From Novosphingobium sp. ZN18A2 (GTDB lineage Bacteria > Pseudomonadota > Alphaproteobacteria > Sphingomonadales > Sphingomonadaceae), in assembly GCF_036784765.1 (NCBI RefSeq), contig NZ_CP136651.1, positions 1,736,001 to 1,800,000 on the forward strand: a DNA stretch of 64,000 nt, in the 5' to 3' direction. Every line of letters starts with the position of its first letter. Position 1 is the stretch's first letter. Shown here piece after piece: positions 44,382 through 53,391 of the stretch. The translations under genes and the position numbers were made by a program. The notes below the pieces were generated by a model that worked only from the letters and a program-made list of their open reading frames with translations, was not told the DNA's origin and ran no database searches.

Positions 44382-46424
44382 TCAACGGACTCCGATCTTG
44401 AACCCGACCCACAGCGTGCGGGGCACGCCAAGGTCAATCGACCCGTCCTGATTGCGGGTCACCACCTTTTCATCCGTTATGTTCTCTCCGCGCAAGACCA
44501 AAGACACCGATGGCACGATCGGAATGGCGAAATACGTATCCAATGTGGTGTAGGCCGGCAGCACGTTGGTCTGCAGGTCGTCTTCGTATTGCTTGCCGAT
44601 GTGACGCAACGTGGCCGCCAGTGTCCAGCCTTTCGCCGGGCGCCAGGCAACGGTTCCGCTGGCCGCGATCTGGGGCGTCTGCGCGGGGCGATACCCGTCA
44701 AGCGCGGCGGCCACGCCGCTCGCTTCCACTGTCGCGTCCGTATAGGCAAGCGAGCCGTCGAACGAGATCGTGCCGCGTGAAACGTGCGCGTTCAGTTCCA
44801 ACCCCCGCGCGTGGACGGCATCCAGGTTCCGGCGCTGGCGCAGGTTGGTCGCAATCGTGACATTGGCGACGGCGTGCTTCACGCGGTCGTCGAATGCCGT
44901 TGCCGAAAGCATGACGCCTTCGGCCGGCATGACGTCCACACCGCCTTCAAAGCCGACAAGCCGTTCGTTGCGCAGGTCGGCATTCGCCTCCGTTACCACG
45001 GGGAACACAACGAACGGGCGGTAAAGCTCGTTCAGTGTCGGCATACGGATGCCGCTATAGGCCGCGGCGCGCAGGCGCACTGCCTTGGTCACGTTGAAGA
45101 CCGCGCCGCCACGGAAAGTGGTGTCCCAACCGTCGCGGTCGGCATAGGTGTTGTCGGTGGTGATCGATCCGTTGGGCGCGCGTTCGATGTAGTGGCCGCC
45201 GCGGATCGTCCAGCGATCGGTGCGCACGCCGCCGGTCAGGACGACCGGGCCGATGGTCCAGTCGTCTTCAAGGAAGAACCCCAGGTCCGTGTTGGCGCCG
45301 CCCGCACGGCGCATGGCGGTCATTTGCCCGCTGAAAGCGGAATAGGGCTGTTCCTGCAATTCGCCGCTGGACTTGCGGTAATCCGTACCGATGCGCAGCA
45401 CGTGCGCATCGCCGACCGGCGGGCGCAGTTCGAACTTGCCGCCAAGGCCGGTCGAAGGCGTGGCGCTCTGGTCCAGCACTTTCACGAATCGCGTGGATGA
45501 AATGACGACGTTGGCGAAATTGCGCGCCTGGACATAGGCCAGCGCATCGAACTTCCAGTTCCCGCGTCCGACAAGGCGGATGCTCGCGTCCTGGCCGGTC
45601 GAGGCACTGTCCGCACCCTGGAAGCGCAAGGTTCGATGGTCGGAAAAGCCGGAAACCTTCGCCTGTAGTTCCACCGTATCGGTCAGCGGGGCGACGGCCC
45701 TTGCACCTATCGACCACTGGTCGAACTTCGCGCGGGCGCTGGCGGGCACGCGCTGGTCTTCCGGTGTCGTCCAGAACCCGCGGCCCCGGTTCCACTGGCC
45801 GGAAACCACGGCAAAGCCTTCACCCAGTTCGGGCGCGAAGACGCCGGAAAGCTGCGTCTCGCCGCGGTCGTCAACCAGCGCCTGACCGCTGAACAGGCCG
45901 ATCTGGTCGGGGCCGGCACTCGCCATGTCGATCACGCCGGATACCGCGCCCGAACCGAACGCCCCGCTGCCGCCGCCGCGCGTTACGCGGACAGCGGCGA
46001 TCTGTGCGGGATCTATCGCGGAAAACGGGATGTAGCCGAAGAACGGATCGGCCAGCGGCACCCCGTCGAGGATCACGCTTGCCCGGCTTGTCGCGTTGCC
46101 GCCCAGCGCGCGCAGCGTAACGCCCTGTGCGCTGGGGTTTGACGATCGGCTGTCCGAGCGACGGAACTGCTGGAACCCTGCCGCCGAAGACAACACGTCC
46201 TCGATTCGACCAGATGCGGCAAGATCGATCTGGTCCTTGTCGATCACCTGCACGTCATAGGCGGGCGTGGCGGGCGTATCGTCCAGGCCATAGCCGGTTA
46301 CGATGATCGGCTGTTCGTCCGCTTCGTCGGCGTGTGCGACGCCCGCACTTGCGACCAGCGCGATCAGCGAAACGAAGGCCCGCGCCTGCAATGTTCCCGC
46401 CCGTCTGGCGAAATTACGATCCAT
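44382..46424 (-). CDS. TonB-dependent receptor, vitamin-B12/siderophore-type
   Basis: 680 aa. Signal peptide to AGVAHA. A TonB box-like stretch QPIIVTGYGLDDTP opens the mature protein. The plug has DKDQIDLAASGRIEDVLSSA, VTLRALGGNATSRASVILDG and GSGAFGSGAVSGVIDM; the barrel ends TLWVGFKIGVR. First gene of a three-gene operon with cytochrome b561 and the second receptor. No cognate siderophore genes are present. Ligand unknown; see the metal-uptake hypothesis. Confidence 0.92.
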   Translation of the reverse strand: MDRNFARRAGTLQARAFVSLIALVASAGVAHADEADEQPIIVTGYGLDDTPATPAYDVQVIDKDQIDLAASGRIEDVLSSAAGFQQFRRSDSRSSNPSAQGVTLRALGGNATSRASVILDGVPLADPFFGYIPFSAIDPAQIAAVRVTRGGGSGAFGSGAVSGVIDMASAGPDQIGLFSGQALVDDRGETQLSGVFAPELGEGFAVVSGQWNRGRGFWTTPEDQRVPASARAKFDQWSIGARAVAPLTDTVELQAKVSGFSDHRTLRFQGADSASTGQDASIRLVGRGNWKFDALAYVQARNFANVVISSTRFVKVLDQSATPSTGLGGKFELRPPVGDAHVLRIGTDYRKSSGELQEQPYSAFSGQMTAMRRAGGANTDLGFFLEDDWTIGPVVLTGGVRTDRWTIRGGHYIERAPNGSITTDNTYADRDGWDTTFRGGAVFNVTKAVRLRAAAYSGIRMPTLNELYRPFVVFPVVTEANADLRNERLVGFEGGVDVMPAEGVMLSATAFDDRVKHAVANVTIATNLRQRRNLDAVHARGLELNAHVSRGTISFDGSLAYTDATVEASGVAAALDGYRPAQTPQIAASGTVAWRPAKGWTLAATLRHIGKQYEDDLQTNVLPAYTTLDTYFAIPIVPSVSLVLRGENITDEKVVTRNQDGSIDLGVPRTLWVGFKIGVR

Positions 46425-46526
46425 GGCGCCGCTTCCCTCCCGGTTTCCATGCCTGATATCGATTCACGGCGCCGCTTCTCATCCGTCTAGCTGACATGGG
46501 CCTGACGGTATCGGCGCAGATGCGTC

Positions 46527-46550
46527 GGCGGCCACGTTTCCGTGGCCGCC
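46527..46550. terminator. strong hairpin between porin and TonB receptor genes
   Basis: GGCGGCCACG-TTTC-CGTGGCCGCC is a perfect 10-bp stem; on the minus strand the loop is GAAA. It lies 87 bp past the porin-like stop codon and 103 bp before the receptor start. No T-run, so termination may be partial. Confidence 0.55.
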
Positions 46551-46636
46551 TGTTGCGGGCCTCCTAGACGCTTGTTGCGCCTTCGTCAGCCCTGACATTG
46601 CGCGGATCGGCGTCGCACGGTTTCATGTGCATCGCT

Positions 46637-48052
46637 TCAGAAGAACAGGATGCCGCCAAGCGCGAGCGCATCGCTCTTGGCCTCGTTGCCGTTGTGCGCC
46701 TCGGCCTTCGAATGCACATATTCGCCGATCAGCGTGACCCAGCTTGTCATGTTATAGCGAACCTGTCCCACCCAGCTGGAATTCTTGCGCACCAGCGTGG
46801 GGTTGGCGAGCGCATCCGCCGCGTTGGCATAGTCGAGGAAGCTGGCGCCATAGCTGCCGCCGATGCCGATCTTGCCGAACGTCGCCAGCGCCTGGGCATA
46901 GAAGCCGTGGCTGTCGCGCGGATTGCCCACGGCATCGGTATCGAGCAGGTTGAGCACGGTCGTGCCAAGCCCGGTGGCGTTGTAGTAATAACCCAGCGCC
47001 GCAATCGGCCCCACGGTGATCTTCGCCCCCGCGTCGAATCCGCGCCCGGTATAACTGACGCCCGAGATCGTATCGTGCTTCTGGGTGATCCCGGACAGCC
47101 ACAGGTGCGCGGCGATATCGCTCCACTTGCCGTCATAGGTCAGCTTGCCCTGAAAGCCGGGCTCCGAATTGCTCTGTGCCGGGGCGGTGAGCGAGGCCAG
47201 CGGCTGAAACACGCCGGCGGATGCCTGGAATCCGCCGAAGCTGGGCGTGGTATAAGTGATCTGAGGCTGGAAATCGGTGTAGATATAGCCCGATCCGATC
47301 CGGCCCAGCGTGGTATTCGCGGGCGCGACGTTGCCGCCGGGCGAGCCCGACGAAAGCAGCGTGATGTCGTTCAGGATCGCGTCGGAACCGAACAGGCCGA
47401 TGTCGCGACCGATCTTTACCGTGCCAAAGCCCTTGCGACCGAGCGTAAGGTAAGTCTGGCGGAAATCGATGCCCGCGGTGGCAAGCGCGGTCGGCTGGCC
47501 GCCGTTGTTGGCGCCGAGCGGTCCCCATGCGGCAGAGTTGATGCCCGGATACATCCCGAAATGCGCGCCCACGTCCCAGCCGCCCTGGGTCGTCGTTACG
47601 TCAACCTTGAGGAAGCCCGGCAAAAGGCCGTTGCGCACCGCACTGGAGTTGTTGCCGCCGACATTGGCGATGCCGCCCGCGACGGCCGTTGTCGCGCTTG
47701 CCATATCGGGATTGTCATGGACATAGAAGCCGTTGACCGATCCCGAAAACGTGATCGTCGCATCACCGACTTGGAAGCCGATGCCACTGTCGGTCATGTG
47801 AACCACCGTCTTGTCGTCGAGCGCGGCCTGGGCCTGCTGCATGGCCGGTGCAGGCGTGGCGGCAGCCTGTGCGGCCTTGGCTTCCTCGGCCTGTTCCTCG
47901 TTCAGCAGCGCCTGGTATTCGGCGTCATCGAGGATGCCCTTGTCGTGCAGTTTCTTGAGCAGCGCCTCGCTGGTTCCGGCGTATGCGGCCGGGGCCGTCA
48001 CGGCCATGACCACGATGGCGGCAGTGCCGCCCAGCAATGTCTTCCGGAGCAT
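46637..48052 (-). CDS. porin-like outer-membrane protein of the quinoprotein locus
   Basis: 471 aa from ATG 48052, with GGGGGA upstream; ATG 48064 is possible but too close. Signal peptide MLRKTLLGGTAAIVVMAVTA to AYA. An N-terminal segment with LLKKLHDKGILDDAEYQALL and an Ala-rich helix (residues 24-75) precedes a beta-barrel that ends with a C-terminal Phe (GGILFF), as OMPs do. Its promoter carries three tandem quinoprotein motifs, so it may let alcohols or other substrates reach the periplasmic PQQ enzyme. Confidence 0.82.
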   Translation of the reverse strand: MLRKTLLGGTAAIVVMAVTAPAAYAGTSEALLKKLHDKGILDDAEYQALLNEEQAEEAKAAQAAATPAPAMQQAQAALDDKTVVHMTDSGIGFQVGDATITFSGSVNGFYVHDNPDMASATTAVAGGIANVGGNNSSAVRNGLLPGFLKVDVTTTQGGWDVGAHFGMYPGINSAAWGPLGANNGGQPTALATAGIDFRQTYLTLGRKGFGTVKIGRDIGLFGSDAILNDITLLSSGSPGGNVAPANTTLGRIGSGYIYTDFQPQITYTTPSFGGFQASAGVFQPLASLTAPAQSNSEPGFQGKLTYDGKWSDIAAHLWLSGITQKHDTISGVSYTGRGFDAGAKITVGPIAALGYYYNATGLGTTVLNLLDTDAVGNPRDSHGFYAQALATFGKIGIGGSYGASFLDYANAADALANPTLVRKNSSWVGQVRYNMTSWVTLIGEYVHSKAEAHNGNEAKSDALALGGILFF

Positions 48053-48124
48053 CGTATCCCCCATTCGTTGAACCCGCCGTCTGATGCGGCGGGATGAGGA
48101 TGCGCCGGTGCCGGGGCGTCTAGA

Positions 48125-48169
48125 AATTGGACTTTGGGTAATTGTACCTTGGTCGCAAGACCTTGGTAG
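48125..48169 (-). promoter_or_regulatory. three tandem 15-bp quinoprotein-regulon motifs before the porin gene
   Basis: Written on the minus strand toward the porin gene the copies are CTACCAAGGTCTTGC (48155-48169), GACCAAGGTACAATT (48140-48154) and ACCCAAAGTCCAATT (48125-48139), with exact 15-bp pitch and no gaps. The closest copy is 72 bp from the start codon. The central copy is the best consensus match in the window. Direct repeats at this pitch fit cooperative binding of a LuxR/NarL-type activator. Confidence 0.7.
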
Positions 48170-48206
48170 AAGACGCGCGCGCTCAGGACGATTTCGCGCG
48201 ATGCGG

Positions 48207-49190
48207 TCAATCGACCAGTGCGATTCCCCACGGACCGTTACCCGCCGGTATCGTCTGCGTGACCTGCATCCGGGCAAGGTCGACAACTGATACATCGTCG
48301 CTCATCCCGTTGGCGACGAGGGCGGTCTTGCCGTCCCTCGTAATGGCTAGATGCCAGGGACGGCCACCGACCTTCACGTATCCCTTCACCTTGCGGCTGG
48401 CGACGTCGACCAGTGCAATGTTGTCGGCACGGCCCAGCGCGATCACGGCGGTCTTGCCGTCGGGCGTGAACTCTATGCCGCAGGGAAGCACCTTGTAACT
48501 TGCCGCGCCCGGAGGCGCGAACGGCATCGTCGCGATAACGGCGCGCGTTGCCGTGTCGATCACCTGCACCACGCCCGCCGCTTCGGCAGCGACCCAAAGT
48601 TGCTTGCCATCGGCGGTAAACACCACGTGGCGGGGACGGGCCTCTGTTGCCGTTGTCGCGACCGGCCGGTGGGTCGTCAGGTCGATCCAGCTGACCGTGG
48701 AATCGTCTTCGCTGGTTACCACCATCCATTTGCCGTCCGGGCTTTCGGCAATGCCTTCGGGCTCCTTGCCCACCGGCACCTGCCAGGCAACTTTGCCGCT
48801 GGACAGGTCGATCGCGGTCGTTGCCGCATCGTTTTCGTTGGCGACGAACAGCAGCTTGCCATCGCGCGAGGGATAGAACTGTTCGGGGTCCTGTCCCGAC
48901 GGAAGAATCTTGGTGCGCTTGCCCGTTGCCCGGTCGAAAACCTCCACTTCGTTGTCGGTCCCCGCGGCCACGAACACGGACTTGCCGTCGCGCGAAACGG
49001 CAATTCCTCGCGGTCGCTGGCCGACCGGCCATGTGGCGATCGCCTTGCCGGTGCCAACGTCGATCACCGTCACGGAGTTGCCGTGCTCGTTCGACACATA
49101 AGCGGTTTCGGCAGGCATCTCGGCCCGGGCGGCTCCGGCATGGGCCAAAAGTGCAAGGCACAGCCCGCCAGTCATGGGAATCCTCTTCAT
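48207..49190 (-). CDS. PQQ-dependent-catabolism YVTN beta-propeller protein
   Basis: 327 aa from ATG 49190. Signal peptide to ARA. Seven-bladed propeller built of about 42-residue repeats such as AYVSNEHGNSVTVIDVGTG, VFVAAGTDNEVEVFDRATG and ALVANGMSDDVSVVDLA. Members of this family co-occur with PQQ alcohol dehydrogenases, cytochrome c-550 and ABC-transporter genes; the function is not known. Its start is 37 bp from a quinoprotein motif (49228-49241) which points toward the divergent cytochrome gene. Confidence 0.88.
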   Translation of the reverse strand: MKRIPMTGGLCLALLAHAGAARAEMPAETAYVSNEHGNSVTVIDVGTGKAIATWPVGQRPRGIAVSRDGKSVFVAAGTDNEVEVFDRATGKRTKILPSGQDPEQFYPSRDGKLLFVANENDAATTAIDLSSGKVAWQVPVGKEPEGIAESPDGKWMVVTSEDDSTVSWIDLTTHRPVATTATEARPRHVVFTADGKQLWVAAEAAGVVQVIDTATRAVIATMPFAPPGAASYKVLPCGIEFTPDGKTAVIALGRADNIALVDVASRKVKGYVKVGGRPWHLAITRDGKTALVANGMSDDVSVVDLARMQVTQTIPAGNGPWGIALVD

Positions 49191-49227
49191 TGCGCCAGAT
49201 TATCCCTGTTGCAGGCCAATCCCATAA

Positions 49228-49241
49228 GACCAAGGTACAAT
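49228..49241 (+). promoter_or_regulatory. quinoprotein-regulon motif before the cytochrome c-550 gene
   Basis: GACCAAGGTACAAT on the plus strand is identical to 14 of 15 bases of the central copy at 48140-48154. It points to the cytochrome gene, 122 bp downstream, in the divergent 173-bp region shared with the beta-propeller gene. Confidence 0.65.
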
Positions 49242-49363
49242 GTCCGCGCTTCGCGGGTTGGCCATAATCGGTGGCGCAAACAACGGGCCGGGACGGGGAA
49301 GGGGAGCCGGGCGGTCCACAAGTGCCACACCAAAGCATGGCCACACGAAGGATGCCGGATATC

Positions 49364-49807
49364 ATGAACGCCAAGTTTCGTCGCGGCGCGCTCGCCGCCG
49401 CCGCGCTCACCTTATCGCTGACCGCCGCGACCCAGCTCTGGGCGCACGGCAACGTCACGCCGCAGCCGGTCGATACCAGCGCGCTGCCCGATATTCCGGG
49501 CGGCAACGATCACTGGGTCGAACACAATCCCTATCGCGGCAATCCCACCGCCATCAAGATCGGCGAATCGGCCTATGGCCAGAACTGCGCCCGCTGCCAC
49601 GGGCTTGAGGCGATATCGGGCGGCATCGCGCCGGACCTTCGCCTTCTGGAAAAGGGCGACACCGGCGATGAATGGTTCATCTATCGCTACCAACACGGCT
49701 CTGTTCGCGACGGAAAGGTCTATATGCCGCCGCTTGGCCCGATCCTTGGGCAGAAAGCGGGATGGGCCATCCGTTCGTGGCTCGAAACCGTCCATACCGA
49801 CGATTGA
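49364..49807 (+). CDS. pedF: cytochrome c-550 (PedF-type), PQQ dehydrogenase partner
   Basis: 147 aa from ATG 49364 (upstream ATGs at 49352 and earlier lack better sites). Signal peptide RRGALAAAALTLSLTAATQL to WAHG. Haem motif CARCHG, then SGGIAPDLRLLEKG and the axial Met in DGKVYMPPLG. It is the likely periplasmic electron acceptor of the PQQ dehydrogenase encoded at 50823. 15 bp before the XoxJ-like gene. Confidence 0.9.
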   Translation: MNAKFRRGALAAAALTLSLTAATQLWAHGNVTPQPVDTSALPDIPGGNDHWVEHNPYRGNPTAIKIGESAYGQNCARCHGLEAISGGIAPDLRLLEKGDTGDEWFIYRYQHGSVRDGKVYMPPLGPILGQKAGWAIRSWLETVHTDD

Positions 49808-49822
49808 GCGGAGGCGGCTGAC

Positions 49823-50683
49823 ATGACCATGCGGCGGCACGTCATCGCCGGGCTGGGGGCCGCCATCGCGGCCTCCGTCCTGCCGCAGCAATCGCTTGCC
49901 GCGCCGCTGGCCAAGGTGAAGGAACTGGGCGTCCTGCGGGTCGGGGTCTATAAGGACAACCGGCCATGGTCGTGGGATGACAAGGGCACGCTGCGCGGGA
50001 TCGATGTCGACCTTGCGAAGGCGATGGCCGATGCGCTGTCCGTGAAGCTGGACATTGTCGAGTTCATGGCGGGCGAGGATCTGTCCGACGATCTGCGCAA
50101 CGTCGTGTGGCGCGGCGGACTGCTGGGCTTCAAGCCGTGCGACGTGATGATGCACGTGCCCTTCGATCGCAAGTTGCAGATCGACAACGACCAGGTCGTA
50201 TTGCTCGCGCCCTATTACCGTGAAGGCTTCGCGGCGGTTTGCGGGAACGAGCAGGCGGACTGCGAAGTGCCGCCCGCGCAGTTCAAGGGCAAGCGGCTTG
50301 CGGCGGAACTGGCCTCGATCCCGGACATGTACCTGATGGGCAGTTTCGGCGGCGTGCTGCGCTCCGACGTCCATCATTACGACACAGGATACGAAGCGGT
50401 CGCATCGGTGGGTACGGGCCAGTCCGACGTCGCCGTTGCAACGCGCGCGCAGGTGGAAGCCGCGCTGCATGACATGGCCAATCCCGCCGTGAAGCGCCGC
50501 AAGGGACCGTTGCAGGCGATCATGTCGCCGGGGTGGGACATCGGCATAGCCGTAAAGGACAATAGCCGGACCCTGGGCGACGCGCTCGACACCATCGTGA
50601 CAAAGCTGATCGCGGATGGCCGCATGGCGCGGATTTTCGCGGCGCACGGCGTTTCCTGGCATGCGGCGCTTGCCGCGTCCTGA
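49823..50683 (+). CDS. XoxJ-like periplasmic binding protein of the quinoprotein cluster
   Basis: 286 aa; ATG 49823 follows GGAGG. Signal peptide RRHVIAGLGAAIAASVLP to SLAA. It has the type II periplasmic binding fold (LGVLRVGVYKDNRPWSWDD, GIDVDLAKAMADAL) but with Trp/Phe-rich insertions characteristic of the family next to PQQ dehydrogenases (MxaJ/XoxJ). XoxJ has been proposed to help mature the dehydrogenase rather than to import amino acids. There are no ABC permease genes nearby, which supports this reading. Confidence 0.85.
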   Translation: MTMRRHVIAGLGAAIAASVLPQQSLAAPLAKVKELGVLRVGVYKDNRPWSWDDKGTLRGIDVDLAKAMADALSVKLDIVEFMAGEDLSDDLRNVVWRGGLLGFKPCDVMMHVPFDRKLQIDNDQVVLLAPYYREGFAAVCGNEQADCEVPPAQFKGKRLAAELASIPDMYLMGSFGGVLRSDVHHYDTGYEAVASVGTGQSDVAVATRAQVEAALHDMANPAVKRRKGPLQAIMSPGWDIGIAVKDNSRTLGDALDTIVTKLIADGRMARIFAAHGVSWHAALAAS

Positions 50684-50707
50684 CCGCAATCGGACAGGGC
50701 CGCTTGG

Positions 50708-50721
50708 CCGAAGGTCCAATT
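50708..50721 (+). promoter_or_regulatory. quinoprotein-regulon motif before the PQQ dehydrogenase gene
   Basis: CCGAAGGTCCAATT points to the dehydrogenase gene and ends 101 bp before its start. It differs from the best copy at three positions. The orientation is the same as at the other regulon genes. Confidence 0.6.
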
Positions 50722-50822
50722 GCTGGCTGCCCACCGGGGGATAGGTTCGTAACTGCAATTTGGGGAGGCCGGCGCACATCGGCTGCGACGGCGGTCAAAG
50801 CCACGATAACAGGAGGGCTAGG

Positions 50823-52577
50823 ATGAAGGGCAAGTTCAAACTCGGCATGGCAGGCGTCGCAACGCTTGCTCTTGCGGCAACCGCCATACCGGCGACGGCG
50901 GCCGAAGACGGGCCGACCAGCGCGCAGTTGATGAATGACGCGAACACACCGGGCGACGTCCTGACCTATGGCCTCGGGCCGCAGGCGCAGCGTTTCAGCT
51001 CGCTGTCGATGGTCAACACGTCGAACGTGAAGCATCTGGTTCCCGCCTATGCGGCGTCGCTGGGCGGCGAGAAGCAGCGCGGGCAGGAATCGCAACCGCT
51101 CGTCTATGACGGCATGATCTATGTGACGGGTTCGTATTCGCGCGTCTTCGCCTTCGATTCGCACACCGGCGAAAAGGTGTGGGAATATGACGCCCGCCTG
51201 CCCGACGGCATCATGCCGTGCTGCGACGTGGTGAACCGCGGCGCGGCGATCCACGGTGACAAGATCATCTTCGCCACGCTCGACGCGCACCTCGTCGCGC
51301 TGGACCGCAAGACCGGCAAGGTCGTGTGGAACAAGAAGATGGCCGATTATCAGGCCGGTTATTCGGCCACCGCCGCGCCGCTGATCGTCAAGGACATGGT
51401 GATCTATGGCAACTCTGGCGGCGAATTCGGCATTACCGGCGAAATCCAGGCGCGCAACGTGGATACCGGCGAACTGATCTGGACGCGCCCGACCATCGAA
51501 GGAAACGTGGGCACATTGAACGGCCAGCCCAACGGCATGACCGGCAAGCTCAACGCAAGCTGGCCCGGCGATACCTGGAAGACGGGCGGCGGCGCGACCT
51601 GGCTGGGCGGGACATACGATCCCGAAACCAACCTGATCTTCATGGGAACCGGCAACCCCGGCCCGTGGAACAGCCATCTTCGTCCGGGTGACAACCTTTA
51701 CACCAGTTCCACGCTGGCGATTAACCCGGACACCGGCAAGATCGTCTGGCATTACCAGACCACGCCGCACGACGGCTGGGATTTCGATGGCGTGAACGAA
51801 TTCATCCCCTTCGACGCGAAAGTGAACGGCAAGGAGATGAAGCTGGGCGCGAAAGCGGATCGCAACGGCTATTTCTATGTGCTGGACCGCACCAACGGAA
51901 GGCTGCTCAGCGCCAGCAAGTTCGTGATGGAAACGACCTGGGCCAACGGAATCAACCTGAAGACCGGCCGCCCGAACTATGTCGCCGCCAACCGTCCGGG
52001 TGCGCCCGAAGGCGGCGGGAAGGGCACGTCTGTCTTCGCGTCGCCCAGCTTCCTTGGCGGCAAGAACTGGATGCCGATGGCCTATTCGAAGCAGACCGGG
52101 CTGTTCTACATCCCCTCCAACGACTGGGGCATGGACATCTGGAACGAACCCATCGCCTACAAGAAGGGCGCGGCCTACCTGGGCGCGGGCTTCACCATCA
52201 AGCCGATCGCGGAAGACCATATCGGCGCGTTGCGCGCGATGGACCCGAAAACCGGCAAGATCGTGTGGACCTACAAGAACAAGGCTCCGCTGTGGGGCGG
52301 CGTGCTCACCACGGCGGGCGACCTTGTGTTTACCGGAACGCCCGAAGGCTATCTGAAGGCGTTCGACGCGAAGACCGGCAAGGAACTGTGGAAGTTCAAT
52401 ACCGGTTCGGGCGTTGTCGGCTCTCCGATCACCTGGGAGCAGGACGGTGAGCAGTATGTTGCCGTCATGTCGGGCTGGGGCGGCGCGGTGCCGCTGTGGG
52501 GCGGAGAGGTTGCCAAGACCTTCAAGGAGATCAGCCAGGGCGGAATGCTCTGGGTGTTCAAGCTGCCCAAGAACTGA
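50823..52577 (+). CDS. PQQ-dependent alcohol dehydrogenase, lanthanide-type (XoxF/ExaF/PedH-like)
   Basis: 584 aa from ATG 50823. Signal peptide to ATAA. Eight-bladed propeller with tryptophan-docking repeats ([30 protein letters not shown]). The vicinal disulfide Cys133-Cys134 (MPCCDVV) that contacts PQQ is present. The catalytic Asp320 is followed at +2 by Asp322 (GWDFDGVNE); an acidic residue there marks lanthanide-dependent enzymes, while calcium enzymes have Ala, Ser or Thr. It oxidizes alcohols to aldehydes in the periplasm, passing electrons to the cytochrome. Aldehyde dehydrogenase 57495-59015 suggests ethanol or longer alcohols; methanol is possible. Confidence 0.93.
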   Translation: MKGKFKLGMAGVATLALAATAIPATAAEDGPTSAQLMNDANTPGDVLTYGLGPQAQRFSSLSMVNTSNVKHLVPAYAASLGGEKQRGQESQPLVYDGMIYVTGSYSRVFAFDSHTGEKVWEYDARLPDGIMPCCDVVNRGAAIHGDKIIFATLDAHLVALDRKTGKVVWNKKMADYQAGYSATAAPLIVKDMVIYGNSGGEFGITGEIQARNVDTGELIWTRPTIEGNVGTLNGQPNGMTGKLNASWPGDTWKTGGGATWLGGTYDPETNLIFMGTGNPGPWNSHLRPGDNLYTSSTLAINPDTGKIVWHYQTTPHDGWDFDGVNEFIPFDAKVNGKEMKLGAKADRNGYFYVLDRTNGRLLSASKFVMETTWANGINLKTGRPNYVAANRPGAPEGGGKGTSVFASPSFLGGKNWMPMAYSKQTGLFYIPSNDWGMDIWNEPIAYKKGAAYLGAGFTIKPIAEDHIGALRAMDPKTGKIVWTYKNKAPLWGGVLTTAGDLVFTGTPEGYLKAFDAKTGKELWKFNTGSGVVGSPITWEQDGEQYVAVMSGWGGAVPLWGGEVAKTFKEISQGGMLWVFKLPKN

Positions 52578-52593
52578 CCCTGTGTGAACCATG

Positions 52594-52624
52594 GGGCGCG
52601 GCGGCAAGCTGTCACCGCGCCCCG
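52594..52624 (+). terminator. hairpin after the PQQ dehydrogenase gene
   Basis: GGGGCGCGG (52594-52602) pairs with CCGCGCCCC (52616-52624) around a 13-base loop. It lies in the 64-bp gap before the response regulator gene and covers an upstream in-frame ATG, which argues for the later start of that gene. Confidence 0.5.
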
Positions 52625-52641
52625 AATTCTGGCATGACCGC

Positions 52642-53325
52642 ATGAACCTTATGATGAGCCCGCTACCAGATCTTTCGCAGGGACCGCTTCCCGAGCGGGT
52701 CCTTATCGTCGACGACCATTCGCTGGTCCGCGACGGACTTCGCAGTGTGCTTGCGGTCAGTTTCGACGGCTGCGAAATCCTTGAAGCGGGGAGCTTTTCC
52801 GAAGCGCGCGAAATCCTGGCCGGGCATGACGACATCGACCTTGTACTGCTCGACCTCAACATGCCCGACGTCACGCGCCTGTCGGGCCTTCAGGCCCTGC
52901 GCGAAAGTCATCCGGCGACGCCGGTCGTGATGGTGTCGGGCGCGATGGACCGGGTGACGATCCATGACGCGCTGGCCGCCGGCGCGGCCGGGTTCGTTCC
53001 CAAATCGCTGAAGCGTAATGACATTATAGACGCGCTGCGCCATGTCATGGCAGGCGAAATCTATGTGCCCGAAGTGTTCGAGGCAGACGACGAAGGCGCG
53101 CGGGAGGAAGCATCGATCCGCGAAAGGATCGATTCGCTGACCCCGCAGCAGCGCGTGGTGCTGCGCCATCTTGTCGACGGAAAGCTCAACAAGCAGATCG
53201 CCTATGAACTCGATGTGTCGATGACGACGGTCAAGGCGCACGTTTCCGCGATCCTGCAAAAGCTCAACGTATTCAGCCGCACGCAGGCGGTTATCCTTGC
53301 AAACCGGGTCGGCTTTACCGGCTGA
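52642..53325 (+). CDS. LuxR/NarL-family response regulator, EraR/AgmR-type
   Basis: 227 aa from ATG 52642; ATG 52651 and 52654 are equally possible. Receiver with phospho-acceptor Asp71 (LVLLDLNMPD), acidic pair VDDHSLVRDG and switch Lys in FVPKSLKR. C-terminal HTH LTPQQRVVLRHLVDGKLNKQIAYELDV ends the family pattern. Similar regulators (ExaE/AgmR/EraR) activate PQQ alcohol dehydrogenase genes. It is the most likely reader of the repeated motif in this locus. Its cognate kinase is probably the convergent gene downstream. Confidence 0.88.
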   Translation: MNLMMSPLPDLSQGPLPERVLIVDDHSLVRDGLRSVLAVSFDGCEILEAGSFSEAREILAGHDDIDLVLLDLNMPDVTRLSGLQALRESHPATPVVMVSGAMDRVTIHDALAAGAAGFVPKSLKRNDIIDALRHVMAGEIYVPEVFEADDEGAREEASIRERIDSLTPQQRVVLRHLVDGKLNKQIAYELDVSMTTVKAHVSAILQKLNVFSRTQAVILANRVGFTG

Positions 53326-53342
53326 CGGGCAAACCGCCCGCT

Positions 53343-53369
53343 CGCGCATCGCACGATGGCGCGCGTTTT
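53343..53369. terminator. terminator between convergent regulator and kinase genes
   Basis: CGCGCATCG (53343-53351) pairs with CGATGGCGCG (53354-53363) with one bulge, followed by TTTT (53366-53369) on the plus strand. Confidence 0.45.
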
Positions 53370-53391
53370 CATTCCTGGATATTTGGCCCGG

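Noticed and set aside
49823..50683. Amino-acid ABC transporter binding protein
   Set aside because: No permease or ATPase genes; position between cytochrome c-550 and the PQQ enzyme favours a XoxJ-like role.
50823..52577. Calcium-type MxaF methanol dehydrogenase
   Set aside because: Asp at +2 from the catalytic Asp and absence of mxaI-like small-subunit gene.
50520..52874. Antisense open frame of about 780 codons opposite the PQQ dehydrogenase gene
   Set aside because: No domain or ribosome site, and the plus-strand protein is certain.
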